DNA of 64,000 nt, taken from contig JBGAKG010000003.1 in the NCBI GenBank assembly GCA_044224495.1, positions 1 through 64,000 on the forward strand, written 5' to 3'. Source of the DNA: JBGAKG01 sp044224495. GTDB taxonomy: Bacteria > Myxococcota_A > Polyangia > Polyangiales > Polyangiaceae. Positions 33,696 to 41,879 of this stretch are shown piece by piece; position 1 is the stretch's first letter, and the number at the start of each line of letters is the position of its first letter. The notes under the pieces are model-generated. The model did no database searches. It was not told the origin of the DNA and worked only from the letters and a program-made list of their open reading frames with translations. The position numbers and the translations under genes are program-made.

Positions 33696-35111
33696 TCAGT
33701 TGCGGTTCAAGATGTGGATCGCGTGCCCGAGCGCGTTCATGTGCGCTTCCATCATGCCCTCGCCCAGCGTCGGGTGCGGGTGGATGGTCATGCCGACGTC
33801 CTCCAGGAACGCGTGCATCTCGAGCGCGAGCGCGCCTTCGCTGATGAGATCGCTCGCCGACGCGCCGACGATGTGGATGCCCAGCACCTCGTGCGTCTTC
33901 TTGTCGGCGACGACCTTGAAGAAGCCGTCGGTCTCCTCGACCGCCATCGCGCGCCCGAGCGCCGAGAACGGGAACTTCCCGACGCGGACCTCGATCCCCT
34001 TCTCCTTCGCCTGCGTCTCGCTCAGACCGGCGACGGCGATCTCGGGATCGGTGAAGATGGCGGACGGGATGGCGACCCAATCCTTCGCGGCCTTGTGGCC
34101 GGCGATGACCTCGGCGATGACCTCGCCCTCTTTGGTGGCCTTGTGCGCGAGCATCGGGTGCCCGCTCACGTCGCCGATGGCGTAGATGCCGGCAACCGCG
34201 GTGCGACCCATCGCGTCGGTCGGGACGAAGCCGCGCTCGACCTTCACGCCGAGCTCCTCGAGGCCGAGGCCGGCGCCGTTGGGGCGCATGCCGACCGCGA
34301 CGAGGACGACGTCGCAGACGAACGTGTCCGTCTTGCCGCCGCCGAGATCGACCTTCACCGCGACGCTACCGTCGCCCTGCTTCTCGTAGCCGAGCGCCTT
34401 CGCGCCCTTGAAGATCTTCGCGCCGTGCTTCACGAGGCGCTTCTCGACGACCGCGGTGAGATCCGCGTCGACGCCCGGGAGCAGGCCCGGCGTGGCTTCG
34501 ACGACGGTGAGCTCGGCGCCGAGCTTCTGGTAGACGGAGCCGAGCTCGAGCCCGATCACGCCGCCGCCGATCACGAGCAAGCGCTTCGGGACCTCTTTCA
34601 GGCTCACGGCCTCGCGCGCGCCGATGATCTGCTTGCCGTCGAACTTGAAGGTCGGGATCTCGATCGTCGACGAGCCCGTCGCGATCACGATCGCCTTCGT
34701 CGCCTGGATCGTCTCGGTGCCGCCCTCGTTCGTCTTCACCTCGACGGTGTTCTTCGACGTGACGCGCGCGGTGCCCATCAGGAGCTCGACGCCGTTGCCG
34801 CGGAACAAGCCGCGGATGCCGGTCGTGAGCTTCTTCACGATGCCGCCCTTCCACTCCTGCATCTTCACGGTGTCGACGCGAATGTTGTCGGCGAAGAGGC
34901 CCATCTTCTGGCCGTCCTTCGCCTTCTCGTAGGTGTGGCTCGCCGCGATCAGCGCCTTGGAGGGAACGCAGCCCCAGTTCAGGCACACGCCGCCGACTTC
35001 TTCCTTCTCGACGCACAGGACCTTCTGCTTGAGCTGCCCGAGGCGAATCGCGCAGCCGTAGCCGCCGGGTCCGCCACCGATCACCACCACGTCGTAGGTC
35101 TTCGTCGCCAT
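33696..35111 (-). CDS. lpdA: Dihydrolipoyl dehydrogenase (E3)
   Basis: 471 residues, standard length. It reoxidises the lipoyl arm of 2-oxo acid dehydrogenase complexes using FAD and NAD+. The FAD site VVIGGGPGGYGCAIR, the redox pair in GGVCLNWGCVPSK (two Cys), the NAD site VIGGGVIGLELGSVY, the second FAD motif YAIGDVSGHPMLAHKA, and the active-site His-Glu near the end (MTIHPHPTLGEGMMEAHMN) are all present. It lies 24 bases downstream of the E1 alpha gene on the same strand. The E1 beta and E2 genes that usually complete the operon are not in the window. Confidence 0.96.
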   Translation of the reverse strand: MATKTYDVVVIGGGPGGYGCAIRLGQLKQKVLCVEKEEVGGVCLNWGCVPSKALIAASHTYEKAKDGQKMGLFADNIRVDTVKMQEWKGGIVKKLTTGIRGLFRGNGVELLMGTARVTSKNTVEVKTNEGGTETIQATKAIVIATGSSTIEIPTFKFDGKQIIGAREAVSLKEVPKRLLVIGGGVIGLELGSVYQKLGAELTVVEATPGLLPGVDADLTAVVEKRLVKHGAKIFKGAKALGYEKQGDGSVAVKVDLGGGKTDTFVCDVVLVAVGMRPNGAGLGLEELGVKVERGFVPTDAMGRTAVAGIYAIGDVSGHPMLAHKATKEGEVIAEVIAGHKAAKDWVAIPSAIFTDPEIAVAGLSETQAKEKGIEVRVGKFPFSALGRAMAVEETDGFFKVVADKKTHEVLGIHIVGASASDLISEGALALEMHAFLEDVGMTIHPHPTLGEGMMEAHMNALGHAIHILNRN

Positions 35112-35135
35112 GTCCGATCCTCTCTCTGTCTTCTT

Positions 35136-36257
35136 CTAATTGTGCGTAGGGGCAGGCGGGAGCTTTTCCAGCTCTTCTCGCTGCTCGCGCAGGTTCCACG
35201 GCATCTCCGCGTAGACGTCCTCGAACAACGAGCCGCGCGCGGGAGGCGGAAGCGCCTCGACCTCGTTCACGGCAGCTGCGATCTCCTGGGTGAGCTCTTC
35301 TTCGAGCGCCTTGTCGGACGCATCGTCCACCCAGCCCTGCTTCACGACGTACTTCCGCAAGCGATCGAGCGGGTCCTTCTTGCGCCAGGCTTCGACCTCG
35401 GCCTCGCTGCGGTAGCGCGTGGGGTCGTCGCTCGTGGAGTGCGCGCCGATGCGGTAGGTGAGCGCCTCGACGAAGGTCGGCCCTTCGCCCTTGCGCGCGC
35501 GGTCGACGGCGTCGCGCAAGACGCCCCACACCGCGAGCACGTCGTTGCCGTCGACGCGGACGCTCGGCACGCCGTACGCGCGGCCCTTGATGGCGATCGT
35601 GCGCGAGGCGGTCTGGCGGGCAGTGGGCACGCTGATCGACCAGTGGTTGTTCTGGCAGACGATCACGCAGGGCGTCTTGAAGACGCCCGCGAAGTTCATC
35701 GCGTTGTGGAAGTCCGGCTGGCTCGTCGCGCCGTCGCCCGAGAAGCCGATCGCGACGGACGGATCCTTCTTCATCTTCATCGCCCACGCCGTCCCCACCG
35801 CCTGCGCGATCTGAGGACCGATGTTCGACGACCAGGAGACCTGGTTCACGCTCCGCCCCGAGTGGTGGCTCGGCATCTGGCGGCCCTTGAGCACGTCCCC
35901 CGAGTTGCCGAAGACCTGCGCGATGAACTCCTTGAGGGGGAAGCCGCGGACGAGCATGACGCTCTGCTCGCGGAGCGCGGGGTAGACCCAGTCGCCCTTC
36001 GCCACTGCGAGACCGGTCGCGATCGGGACCGCTTCCTGTCCCGTGCACGCGCCGTAGAAGCCGACGCGCCCCTGGCGCTGGAGGATGATCATGCGCGCGT
36101 CGATGAGCCGCAAGCGGCGCATCTCGCGGTAGGCGCGGAGCACGACGTCCTTCGGCGCCTTCGGATCGGTCGCAGGATCCGCCGTGCCGTCGTCCCGGAG
36201 GACGGTGAGGAGGCCGACGTCGCGATCCGTGTCCTTCACGTCGTGCTCGGGCAGCAT
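35136..36257 (-). CDS. 2-oxo acid dehydrogenase E1 alpha subunit (pyruvate or branched-chain type)
   Basis: 373 residues. Thiamine diphosphate and Mg site GDGATSQPDFHNAMNFAG, ending in QNN, is complete; earlier blocks FYGACTGQEAVPIATGLAV, YPALREQSVMLVRGF and MPSHHSG, and the phosphorylation-loop region YRIGAHSTSDDPTRYRS, are typical. E1 alpha pairs with E1 beta to decarboxylate a 2-oxo acid and load the lipoyl group of E2. Sequence features (HSTSDDPTRYR) lean to the branched-chain/pyruvate alpha family with separate alpha and beta chains. Only lpdA follows; E1 beta and E2 are missing from this locus and must be elsewhere. Confidence 0.92.
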   Translation of the reverse strand: MLPEHDVKDTDRDVGLLTVLRDDGTADPATDPKAPKDVVLRAYREMRRLRLIDARMIILQRQGRVGFYGACTGQEAVPIATGLAVAKGDWVYPALREQSVMLVRGFPLKEFIAQVFGNSGDVLKGRQMPSHHSGRSVNQVSWSSNIGPQIAQAVGTAWAMKMKKDPSVAIGFSGDGATSQPDFHNAMNFAGVFKTPCVIVCQNNHWSISVPTARQTASRTIAIKGRAYGVPSVRVDGNDVLAVWGVLRDAVDRARKGEGPTFVEALTYRIGAHSTSDDPTRYRSEAEVEAWRKKDPLDRLRKYVVKQGWVDDASDKALEEELTQEIAAAVNEVEALPPPARGSLFEDVYAEMPWNLREQREELEKLPPAPTHN

Positions 36258-36301
36258 GTGCGGGCGAACCCTAATCCAAGGCCACGAGCTTTGGGGCCAA
36301 G

Positions 36302-36333
36302 AAAAAAGGGCACACCCGATCGGGTGTGCCCTT
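36302..36333 (-). terminator. Intrinsic terminator after the 36372 lipoprotein gene
   Basis: A perfect palindromic stem: GGGCACACCC - GATC - GGGTGTGCCC (36308-36331) extended by AA/TT on either side, followed on the reverse strand by six T (complement of 36302-36307). It separates the lipoprotein gene from the E1 alpha gene. The stem could also stop forward transcripts weakly. Confidence 0.8.
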
Positions 36334-36371
36334 CGTTCGCCGTGCGCGTCAGGCGAGCTGACGCGCTGCGG

Positions 36372-37112
36372 CTACTTGCCGGCGACGCAGATGACGTTCG
36401 CGACGAGCAGGTAGGTGTCCTTGAAGTCGTCCTGGCTGGTCGAGGGAGCGATGCAGGCCTTGGCTGCCGCGCCGCCGTCGTCCGAGTTCGCGCAGGTCGC
36501 CTTGTCCGCGTAGGTCTTGCAGACCGTCTTCTCGGAGTCCGAGAGGCACTTGTTGAGCGCGTTGAGCGCCGCCGTGTCGCCATCCGGAACCGGGCAGACC
36601 GTGTCGGGGCAGGCAGCGCGCGTGCACTGGCTGCTCGCGCCGAGCGCGGACGCGCAGGCCGTGTCGCCCTTGACCGTCATGCAGCCTTCGATGTTGTTGC
36701 GCACGAGGCCCTGGTCGTCCTCGATGAGGGCGCCCCACTTGGACGCGCTCTCCGGCGTGGTGAGGCACTTGAGGCAGGCAGCCTTCGTCGTGTCCTTCGT
36801 GAGCGCCGTGCACTTCGTCTGGTCGCCCGGATCGAAGCAGAACGTGTAGAAGTCGGAGACGTCTTGCGCGGTGCACGCGCCGGCCGAGGTGGCCGGGGCG
36901 GGGTCGGCCGACGGCGAGAAGCTCGACACGTCCTGCGGCTTGCAGGTGCCGCCGCCCGAGTCGCCACCGCCGCTGTCGCCGGTGCTGATCGCGTCCTTCT
37001 TGGCATCGGTTCCACCCGCGTCGGTCGGAGTGGTGGTGCCGCCACTGCTGCTGCAGGCGAGCGCCGCGCTGGCGAGGACGACGACGGAAACGAGGGTCTT
37101 CGAGAGATTCAT
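36372..37112 (-). CDS. Cys-rich secreted lipoprotein, paralogue 1
   Basis: 246 residues from ATG 37110-37112 with a TTGGAGG ribosome site. Lipobox ALAC. After a low-complexity Ser/Gly/Asp linker containing DAKKDAISTGDSGGG, the mature part has many Cys: TCKPQDV, AGACTAQD, FCFDPGDQTKC, AACLKCL, EGCMTVKGDTAC, QCTRAACPDTVCPVPDGD, LNKCLSDSEKTVCKTYADKATC. The gene at 38471-39211 encodes a protein of identical length with the same Cys pattern and many identical blocks, so they are recent duplicates. Their leaders also share GGGCTTTCTT. Probably a disulphide-bonded envelope or secreted protein; no known family recognised. Confidence 0.82.
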   Translation of the reverse strand: MNLSKTLVSVVVLASAALACSSSGGTTTPTDAGGTDAKKDAISTGDSGGGDSGGGTCKPQDVSSFSPSADPAPATSAGACTAQDVSDFYTFCFDPGDQTKCTALTKDTTKAACLKCLTTPESASKWGALIEDDQGLVRNNIEGCMTVKGDTACASALGASSQCTRAACPDTVCPVPDGDTAALNALNKCLSDSEKTVCKTYADKATCANSDDGGAAAKACIAPSTSQDDFKDTYLLVANVICVAGK

Positions 37113-37258
37113 GAAACTGCCTCCAAAAAAAAACACCTGTGCCGCGGCTCGGCCGCGAAGAAAGCCCTACCCGGCGGAAGCGGGGCTTCTACCCCGCCCC
37201 TTTGGGCTTGTCCAGTGTCAGCGCAACCGGGATCTGGCGCCCCGGTCCCGGAACACTG

Positions 37259-38140
37259 TTACTGGCAGATCCCGAGCCACGTCGGGAGGTTCTGGATGCC
37301 GCCTTGGCAGGTCTTCGGCGACTTGCAACCGCCGTAGCCCGGCGCCGCGTCCGCCACCGTACCGCCGTCGAAGTACGGCCCGCCGCCCTTGTAGCAGGTG
37401 AACTTGCACGAGAAGCCACCGTCCGCGTTGCCGAGGCACATCATGCCGTCCTGGCAGTCGTTCGCGGCCGTGCACGCCGTGCCTTCGGTCTTGCCCGGCG
37501 GCTGGAAGATCTTGGAGCAGCTCGCCGTGCCGCTCTGGTCCGAGACCAAGCACGTGTAGTCCGTCGGGCACGCTTGCACGTGGAACGGCTTGCATGCGGC
37601 GTTGTACGTGCAGGCGCGATAGAGCGGCTGGTTGTTCTTGTCGACCACGTTGAGGTTGCACGCGCCAGTGAACCCCTCGGGGACGCTGTTGCCGCAGAGC
37701 GAGTCCTGCCCTTCGCAGCATGCCGGCGCGCAGCGACCGGAGATGCAGGACGAGCCCTTCACGCAGGGGTTGCTCGACCCGTTCGGGTTGCACACGCCGC
37801 CCTTCGGGATCGCGCCGTTGCCGGCCGGGAGACACGCGGTGGTCTCGCCCGCGTCACCGAGCACCTGGACGCACTCGTTGTTGCCGCTGCAGTTCTGCGC
37901 GACGATGTCGCACGCGCCGTTCACGGGCGAGGTGCACCCACCGCCACCATCGGTGCTGCCGTCGGTGCCGGGCGTTCCGTCCTTGCCGGAGTCCTTGCCG
38001 CCCGAGTCGCCTTGCGTGGTGACGTCGGGACCGGCGTCGGTCGGGAAGGTTTGCGCGGGCGAGGAGCACGCGAGGCCGAAGGCCCCGGCGCCGCCGATCA
38101 CGATGGCTGCGGAAAGCAGAAGCAAGCGGTGCGTTTTCAC
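37259..38140 (-). CDS. Cys-rich lipoprotein (Dickkopf/EGF-like Cys spacing)
   Basis: 293 residues from GTG 38138-38140 with GGAGGG upstream. Lipobox GLAC. A Gly/Asp/Ser linker (DSGGKDSGKDGTPGTDGST) precedes a domain with about 20 Cys in short loops: CTSPVNGACDIVAQNC, CCEGQDSLCGN, CTYNAACKPFHVQACPTDYTC, CTAANDCQDGMMCLG. Such spacing is common in myxobacterial lipoproteins of unknown role. It lies between the two 246-residue paralogues. Confidence 0.78.
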   Translation of the reverse strand: MKTHRLLLLSAAIVIGGAGAFGLACSSPAQTFPTDAGPDVTTQGDSGGKDSGKDGTPGTDGSTDGGGGCTSPVNGACDIVAQNCSGNNECVQVLGDAGETTACLPAGNGAIPKGGVCNPNGSSNPCVKGSSCISGRCAPACCEGQDSLCGNSVPEGFTGACNLNVVDKNNQPLYRACTYNAACKPFHVQACPTDYTCLVSDQSGTASCSKIFQPPGKTEGTACTAANDCQDGMMCLGNADGGFSCKFTCYKGGGPYFDGGTVADAAPGYGGCKSPKTCQGGIQNLPTWLGICQ

Positions 38141-38165
38141 GGGAATCCCTCCGAGTAGAACGAGT

Positions 38166-38402
38166 TCAGGGTACCGCCGAAGCGGCGGGTGCGCCAGCTT
38201 CTGCTGCGCCCGAGGCGGCAGGCTGCGTGAGCGCGTGGAGATCGATCTTCGGCTTCATCCGCCCGCTCGCCCCCGGGTTCGGGGTCCCGGTCGCCGTGGA
38301 CGGATCCTCGGTCGAGCCGGTGCTTTCGGACGTGGTCTCGCAAGCGTCGCCGCAAGCGGCGAGCCCGAGCAACAAGAGGAACAGGACCTTACGCGTTCGC
38401 AT
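38166..38402 (-). CDS. Short lipoprotein, 78 aa
   Basis: Signal peptide and lipobox (KVLFLLLLGLAACGD), then a short, unstructured Ser/Thr/Ala/Pro-rich chain with two Cys. No domain recognised. The ribosome site is poor. It lies downstream of the duplicate lipoprotein gene and its hairpin and upstream of the 293-residue one, so it belongs to the same secreted-protein cluster. Confidence 0.6.
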   Translation of the reverse strand: MRTRKVLFLLLLGLAACGDACETTSESTGSTEDPSTATGTPNPGASGRMKPKIDLHALTQPAASGAAEAGAPAASAVP

Positions 38403-38422
38403 GGCGGGCACAAAATGCACGA

Positions 38423-38448
38423 AAGGACGGTGGGATGCCACCGTCCTT
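38423..38448 (-). terminator. Hairpin after the 38471 lipoprotein gene
   Basis: AAGGACGGTGG (38423-38433) pairs perfectly with CCACCGTCCTT (38438-38448) around GATG. On the reverse strand it is followed by TTTCGTGC and a later TTTT. It lies 22 bases past the stop codon, which is the usual place. The T-run is short, so efficiency is uncertain. Confidence 0.65.
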
Positions 38449-38470
38449 CCGTGGGGCTCGCTGGGGAGCG

Positions 38471-39211
38471 TCAGCCGCCGGTGACGCAGATGACCGTCGC
38501 GACCTTCACGTAGGTGTCGCGGAAGCCGTCCGTCGAGTTCGCGTCGGCCGTGCAGGCCGCGACCGAGGCCGCATCGCCGTCGATGCAGGTCGCCTTGTCC
38601 GCGTAGGTCTTGCAGGTCGTCTTCTGCGCGTCGCTCAGGCACTTGTTGAGGGCGTTGAGCGCGGTCTTGTCGCCATCCGGAACCGGGCAGATGCTGTCCG
38701 GGCAGACGAAGCGCGTGCAGTCACCGACCGCCTGCTGCGCGTCGGCGCAGGTCTTGTCGCCCTTCGCCACGAGGCAGCCGCCGATGTTGTTGCGGATGAG
38801 GTTCTGGTCGTCGAGGAGGAGCGCCGCGCCCTTCGACGCCGTCTCCGGCCCGATGAGGCACTTGTTGCAGGCCGCCTTCGTCGTGTCCTTGGTGAAGGCC
38901 GTGCACTTCGTCGTGTCGCCCGGCGTGATGCACCAGTCGAAGAAGTTCGTCACGTCCGCCGCCTGGCAGGCGCCGGCCGCGAGCGCGGGCGGGTTCGCCG
39001 GGCTGGGCGTGAAGCCGGACGAGTCGCCGGGCTTGCAGGTGGTGCCGCCGCTGTCGCCGCCGCCGCTGTCGCCGCTGCTGATCGCATCCTTCTTCGCGTC
39101 CGCGACGCCCGAGTCGGTCGGCGGGGTCGTGCTGCCACCGCTCGAACACGCGACCGCAGCCGCCGCCAGAATCACAACCGAAACCAAAGACGCACTCTTG
39201 ATGAACTGCAT
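38471..39211 (-). CDS. Cys-rich secreted lipoprotein, paralogue 2
   Basis: 246 residues from ATG 39209-39211 (TTGGAGG ribosome site); an ATG 45 codons upstream is rejected because it would precede the signal peptide by a non-family segment. Lipobox AVAC. Shared with paralogue 1: DAKKDAISSGDSGGGDSGG linker, CTAFTKDTTKAACNKCL (CTALTKDTTKAACLKCL there), IRNNIGGCLVAKGDKTC, CPDSICPVPDGDKTALNALN. The duplicates lie 1.4 kb apart with two other lipoprotein genes between. Unknown function. Confidence 0.82.
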   Translation of the reverse strand: MQFIKSASLVSVVILAAAAVACSSGGSTTPPTDSGVADAKKDAISSGDSGGGDSGGTTCKPGDSSGFTPSPANPPALAAGACQAADVTNFFDWCITPGDTTKCTAFTKDTTKAACNKCLIGPETASKGAALLLDDQNLIRNNIGGCLVAKGDKTCADAQQAVGDCTRFVCPDSICPVPDGDKTALNALNKCLSDAQKTTCKTYADKATCIDGDAASVAACTADANSTDGFRDTYVKVATVICVTGG

Positions 39212-39460
39212 GACCGTTGCCTCCAATTCGTAGCGGCGAGCCCCGCCGCCAAGCTCCGCGGTCTTAAGAAAGCCCGCGTCGTAACCGTGACGAACTTTCC
39301 CGAATGTGCAACCCCGCCGAGTCGGCGAGGCTACGAGCATTCGCAAAAACCACCGCGAAGTGGGGGCCCTTGCGAAAGCGGCGGGGACTATACCTTCGTC
39401 GATCGTTTGGTCAACGGAATCCTTCCGAGACCGTTACGGTTTCGTGACGGATGGAATTTT
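39212..39460. other. Intergenic region, 249 bases
   Basis: Separates the lipoprotein cluster from the DUF4149 gene; both neighbours are read from the reverse strand, so it should hold the promoter of the 38471 lipoprotein gene. It contains GGGCTTTCTT on the reverse strand, shared with the leader of paralogue 1. I see no tRNA, repeat or good hairpin in it. Confidence 0.5.
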
Positions 39461-39946
39461 TCACCGGTCGAAACGGCGGAAAGCGGTGAGGCCTAGGAAG
39501 GCGACGAGCAAGAAGACCTCCGACTTGCCGCACGCCTCGGAGCGGCCGTGCGCGACCTCGAGCGCAGCGCCCAGCGCCCCCACGCCGCGGATCGCTCCGG
39601 CCGCGTGCAGATCGGCGATCGTCGGAGAGAGCCAGGTCGCCTGAACCAGCGCGAGGACCCCGGCGAGCGCTCCTGCGGCGAGGCGGAGCCGCTCGAGGCG
39701 CGTGCGCGGGGGCGCTGCAGCGGCGGCGACGGCCTCGGCCACGCCCACCACCGCGAGCGCCACGAGCGCGACGCGATCGAAGCGGAGAAAGACGTGGGTC
39801 ATCGCGTCCGCGCTCGTCGGCGCGGGGACCTCGTGGAAGACGATCGGCGCGACGATCGCGCCCAGCACGAGGATGCCCCCGAGCCAGACGGCAGCCGCGA
39901 GGGAGGACGCTGCGGTCGCGATGCGCGCGCGCGTCGCCGGGATCAT
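39461..39946 (-). CDS. DUF4149 membrane protein
   Basis: 161 residues with four hydrophobic segments. The family block WLGGILVLGAIVAPIVFHEV is followed by FLRFDRVALVALAVVGVAEA and a later ALEVAHGRSE. DUF4149/TMEM205-like proteins are small integral membrane proteins of unknown role. The ATG overlaps the stop codon of the HEAT-repeat gene (ATGA), so it is the last gene of a five-gene operon starting at 43462. Confidence 0.72.
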   Translation of the reverse strand: MIPATRARIATAASSLAAAVWLGGILVLGAIVAPIVFHEVPAPTSADAMTHVFLRFDRVALVALAVVGVAEAVAAAAAPPRTRLERLRLAAGALAGVLALVQATWLSPTIADLHAAGAIRGVGALGAALEVAHGRSEACGKSEVFLLVAFLGLTAFRRFDR

Positions 39947-41043
39947 GCGTCCCCCGCTTCTTCGTTTTCTTCGTTCTCTTCGTCTTCTTCGCGGTCGTCG
40001 TCGTCGAGCGCGGCGAGCGCGACCCGCCGGAGCTCCGCGTCGACGTCGTCGGTCGAGAGCGCGCGGATCCGATCGCGCAGGCCCGAGAGCTTCGCCCGCC
40101 CCGCCGCCACCACGGCCGCTTCGCGCGTCGCACGCCGGCGCGCGGTCAGGTCGCCCTCGATCGAAGCGATCGCCCGCTCGTGCCCCAGCCGCGCGAGCGC
40201 GATCATCGCGTGGAAGCTCGAGAGATCCCGCACGTGCCGGAGCAGGCCGAACGCGCGCCGCTCGAGCGCGGGGATCGCCGCGCGGAGGCCGATCGCACCG
40301 CAAAGCTCGACGGCCTCGCGCTCGTCCTCGGGCTGGGCGCGACGCGTTCCCTCGGCGACCTCGAGCACCACGGCGCGGCCCCGTTCGTCCCCCGCCTTCG
40401 CGAGGAAGATGGCGGCCGCGATCACGACGTCCGTCGACTCGTCGTCGAGGAGCGCGCGCCCGCGCGTCGTCAAGCGACCGTCGTCGCGCGGGAACGTCTC
40501 GCCGTCGGACGCGGTGCAACCGTCGAGCGCTTCTTCGGCGAGGCGCATCGCGATGTAGCGAACGTTCATGTCCTCGTCCGAGCTGGCGCGGAGGAGCGCG
40601 CCGACGAGCGGATCGCCCTCGAGGAGCTTGGCGAGCGCGATGACGGCCTGGTAGCGCATCTCCGGGCGACGGTCGCGCTGCGCTTTGTCGAGCCGCGCGA
40701 GGACGGCCTTGTCGCGTGCCCCGACCTCGCCGAGCGCGACGATCGCCATCTGGCGGACGTGCTGGTCGTCGTCGTCGAGCAGCCCGAGGAGCTTCTTCAC
40801 CGGCGCGCCTTTCGCGCCGAGGTCGGACAGAGCGACCGCCGCCGCCGAGCGCACCACCGGAGAGTCGTCCCCGAGCGCGCGCTCGAGGAGCTTCAGTGCT
40901 TCCGTTCGCCGGTCACCGGCGTCGTCGGCGCGCGCGTGGCGAACGATGTCCGTCGCCGCCGAGGCGCGCACGTCGGCCTTGGCGGACGTGAGGTCGCGCA
41001 CGCAGGCGTCGAAGTTCCTTGGGAGCGGCGGCGGGAGCCACAT
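39943..41043 (-). CDS. HEAT-repeat scaffold protein
   Basis: 366 residues of helical HEAT/PBS-lyase-like repeats: VRASAATDIVRHA, VVRSAAAVALSDLGA, HVRQMAIVALGEVGA, EMRYQAVIALAKLL, NVRYIAMRLAEEAL, and more to the end. There is no signal peptide. The C-terminus is strongly acidic (DDDDREEDEENEENEE). HEAT proteins act as protein-binding platforms. It starts 11 bases after the permease gene stops and overlaps the DUF4149 gene by 4 bases. Confidence 0.82.
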   Translation of the reverse strand: MWLPPPLPRNFDACVRDLTSAKADVRASAATDIVRHARADDAGDRRTEALKLLERALGDDSPVVRSAAAVALSDLGAKGAPVKKLLGLLDDDDQHVRQMAIVALGEVGARDKAVLARLDKAQRDRRPEMRYQAVIALAKLLEGDPLVGALLRASSDEDMNVRYIAMRLAEEALDGCTASDGETFPRDDGRLTTRGRALLDDESTDVVIAAAIFLAKAGDERGRAVVLEVAEGTRRAQPEDEREAVELCGAIGLRAAIPALERRAFGLLRHVRDLSSFHAMIALARLGHERAIASIEGDLTARRRATREAAVVAAGRAKLSGLRDRIRALSTDDVDAELRRVALAALDDDDREEDEENEENEEAGDA

Positions 41044-41054
41044 GCGACCTTCGC

Positions 41055-41879
41055 TTACCCCGAATCGTCCGCCGGCGCACGCGCAGCGTCCTGCCCGGGC
41101 TCGTGCCCTTGCACCGCGCGCCCGGCCACGAGCAGGCACGCGCTCGTCGCGAAGACGGTCACGCTCCCGACCGCGAGCACGTGCGGCGCGCGGAGCATCA
41201 CCGCCGTGCCTTGATCGAGGAGCGCACCGAGCGACGCTCCACCCGCGGGCACGAGCCCGACGAACCCGAGCGCGGCCTCGCTCACGACGACCGCCGCGGC
41301 GCTCGCTCCGAGCTGGACCGCGAGCACGCGGAGCAGGTTCGGGAGCACGTGCACGCGCAGGATCGCCGCGCTCCCCCGCCCCAGCGCGCGCGCAGCTTCG
41401 ACGAAGCCGGCGGCGCGGAGCACGCGCGCCTCGGCCAGCGCGAGGCGCGCGAACGGCGCCCACGCCGTCAGGCTGAAGACGGCGAAGAGATGCCATCGAC
41501 TCGGCACGCGCACCGACGAGAGCACGGTCAGCGCGAGGAGGAACGACGGGAACGCCTGGACCAGATCGCACGCGCGATCGACGACGCGCTCGAGCGCGCC
41601 GCGGCGGAGCGCGGCGGCCGCCCCGAGCGGCGCCCCGAGGACGAAGCCGAGCAGCGCGACCGCGAGCGCGAGGAGCACCGCGCGGAGGACGCCGTGCGCG
41701 ACGATCGCGAGGAGATCGACCCCGGCCTCGCCGCAGCCGAGGGGGTGCGCGACGCTCGGCGCGGCGAACGAGAGCTCGGGCGCGAGGTGCGCTGGCCCCT
41801 CGGCCCGCCCGAAGGCCGCACCGAACGCGACGACGAACAGGAGCGCGGCCGGGACGAGGCGGAGCGTGCGACGGCTCAC
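41055..41879 (-). CDS. ABC transporter permease, DppC/NikC-type
   Basis: 274 residues from GTG 41877-41879, overlapping the stop of the upstream permease (GTGA). Hydrophobic helices and the loop ARLALAEARVLRAAGFVEAARALG...ILRVHVLPNL match the EAA-type coupling motif of the dipeptide/oligopeptide/nickel (DppC/OppC) permease subfamily, which pairs with a DppB-type partner. No substrate-binding protein or ATPase gene is in the operon. The protein ends in a hydrophilic tail. The substrate is unknown; nickel is possible because nikR is present in the window. Confidence 0.78.
   Translation of the reverse strand: MSRRTLRLVPAALLFVVAFGAAFGRAEGPAHLAPELSFAAPSVAHPLGCGEAGVDLLAIVAHGVLRAVLLALAVALLGFVLGAPLGAAAALRRGALERVVDRACDLVQAFPSFLLALTVLSSVRVPSRWHLFAVFSLTAWAPFARLALAEARVLRAAGFVEAARALGRGSAAILRVHVLPNLLRVLAVQLGASAAAVVVSEAALGFVGLVPAGGASLGALLDQGTAVMLRAPHVLAVGSVTVFATSACLLVAGRAVQGHEPGQDAARAPADDSG

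Noticed and set aside
37160..37200. GC-rich hairpin (GCGGGG/CCCCGC) downstream of the 293-residue lipoprotein gene
   Set aside because: No proper T-run on the reverse strand and an imperfect stem; could be chance in GC-rich DNA.
33714..37337. Forward frame of about 1200 codons antisense to lpdA and E1 alpha
   Set aside because: Shadow of conserved enzymes on the other strand; no recognisable domain.
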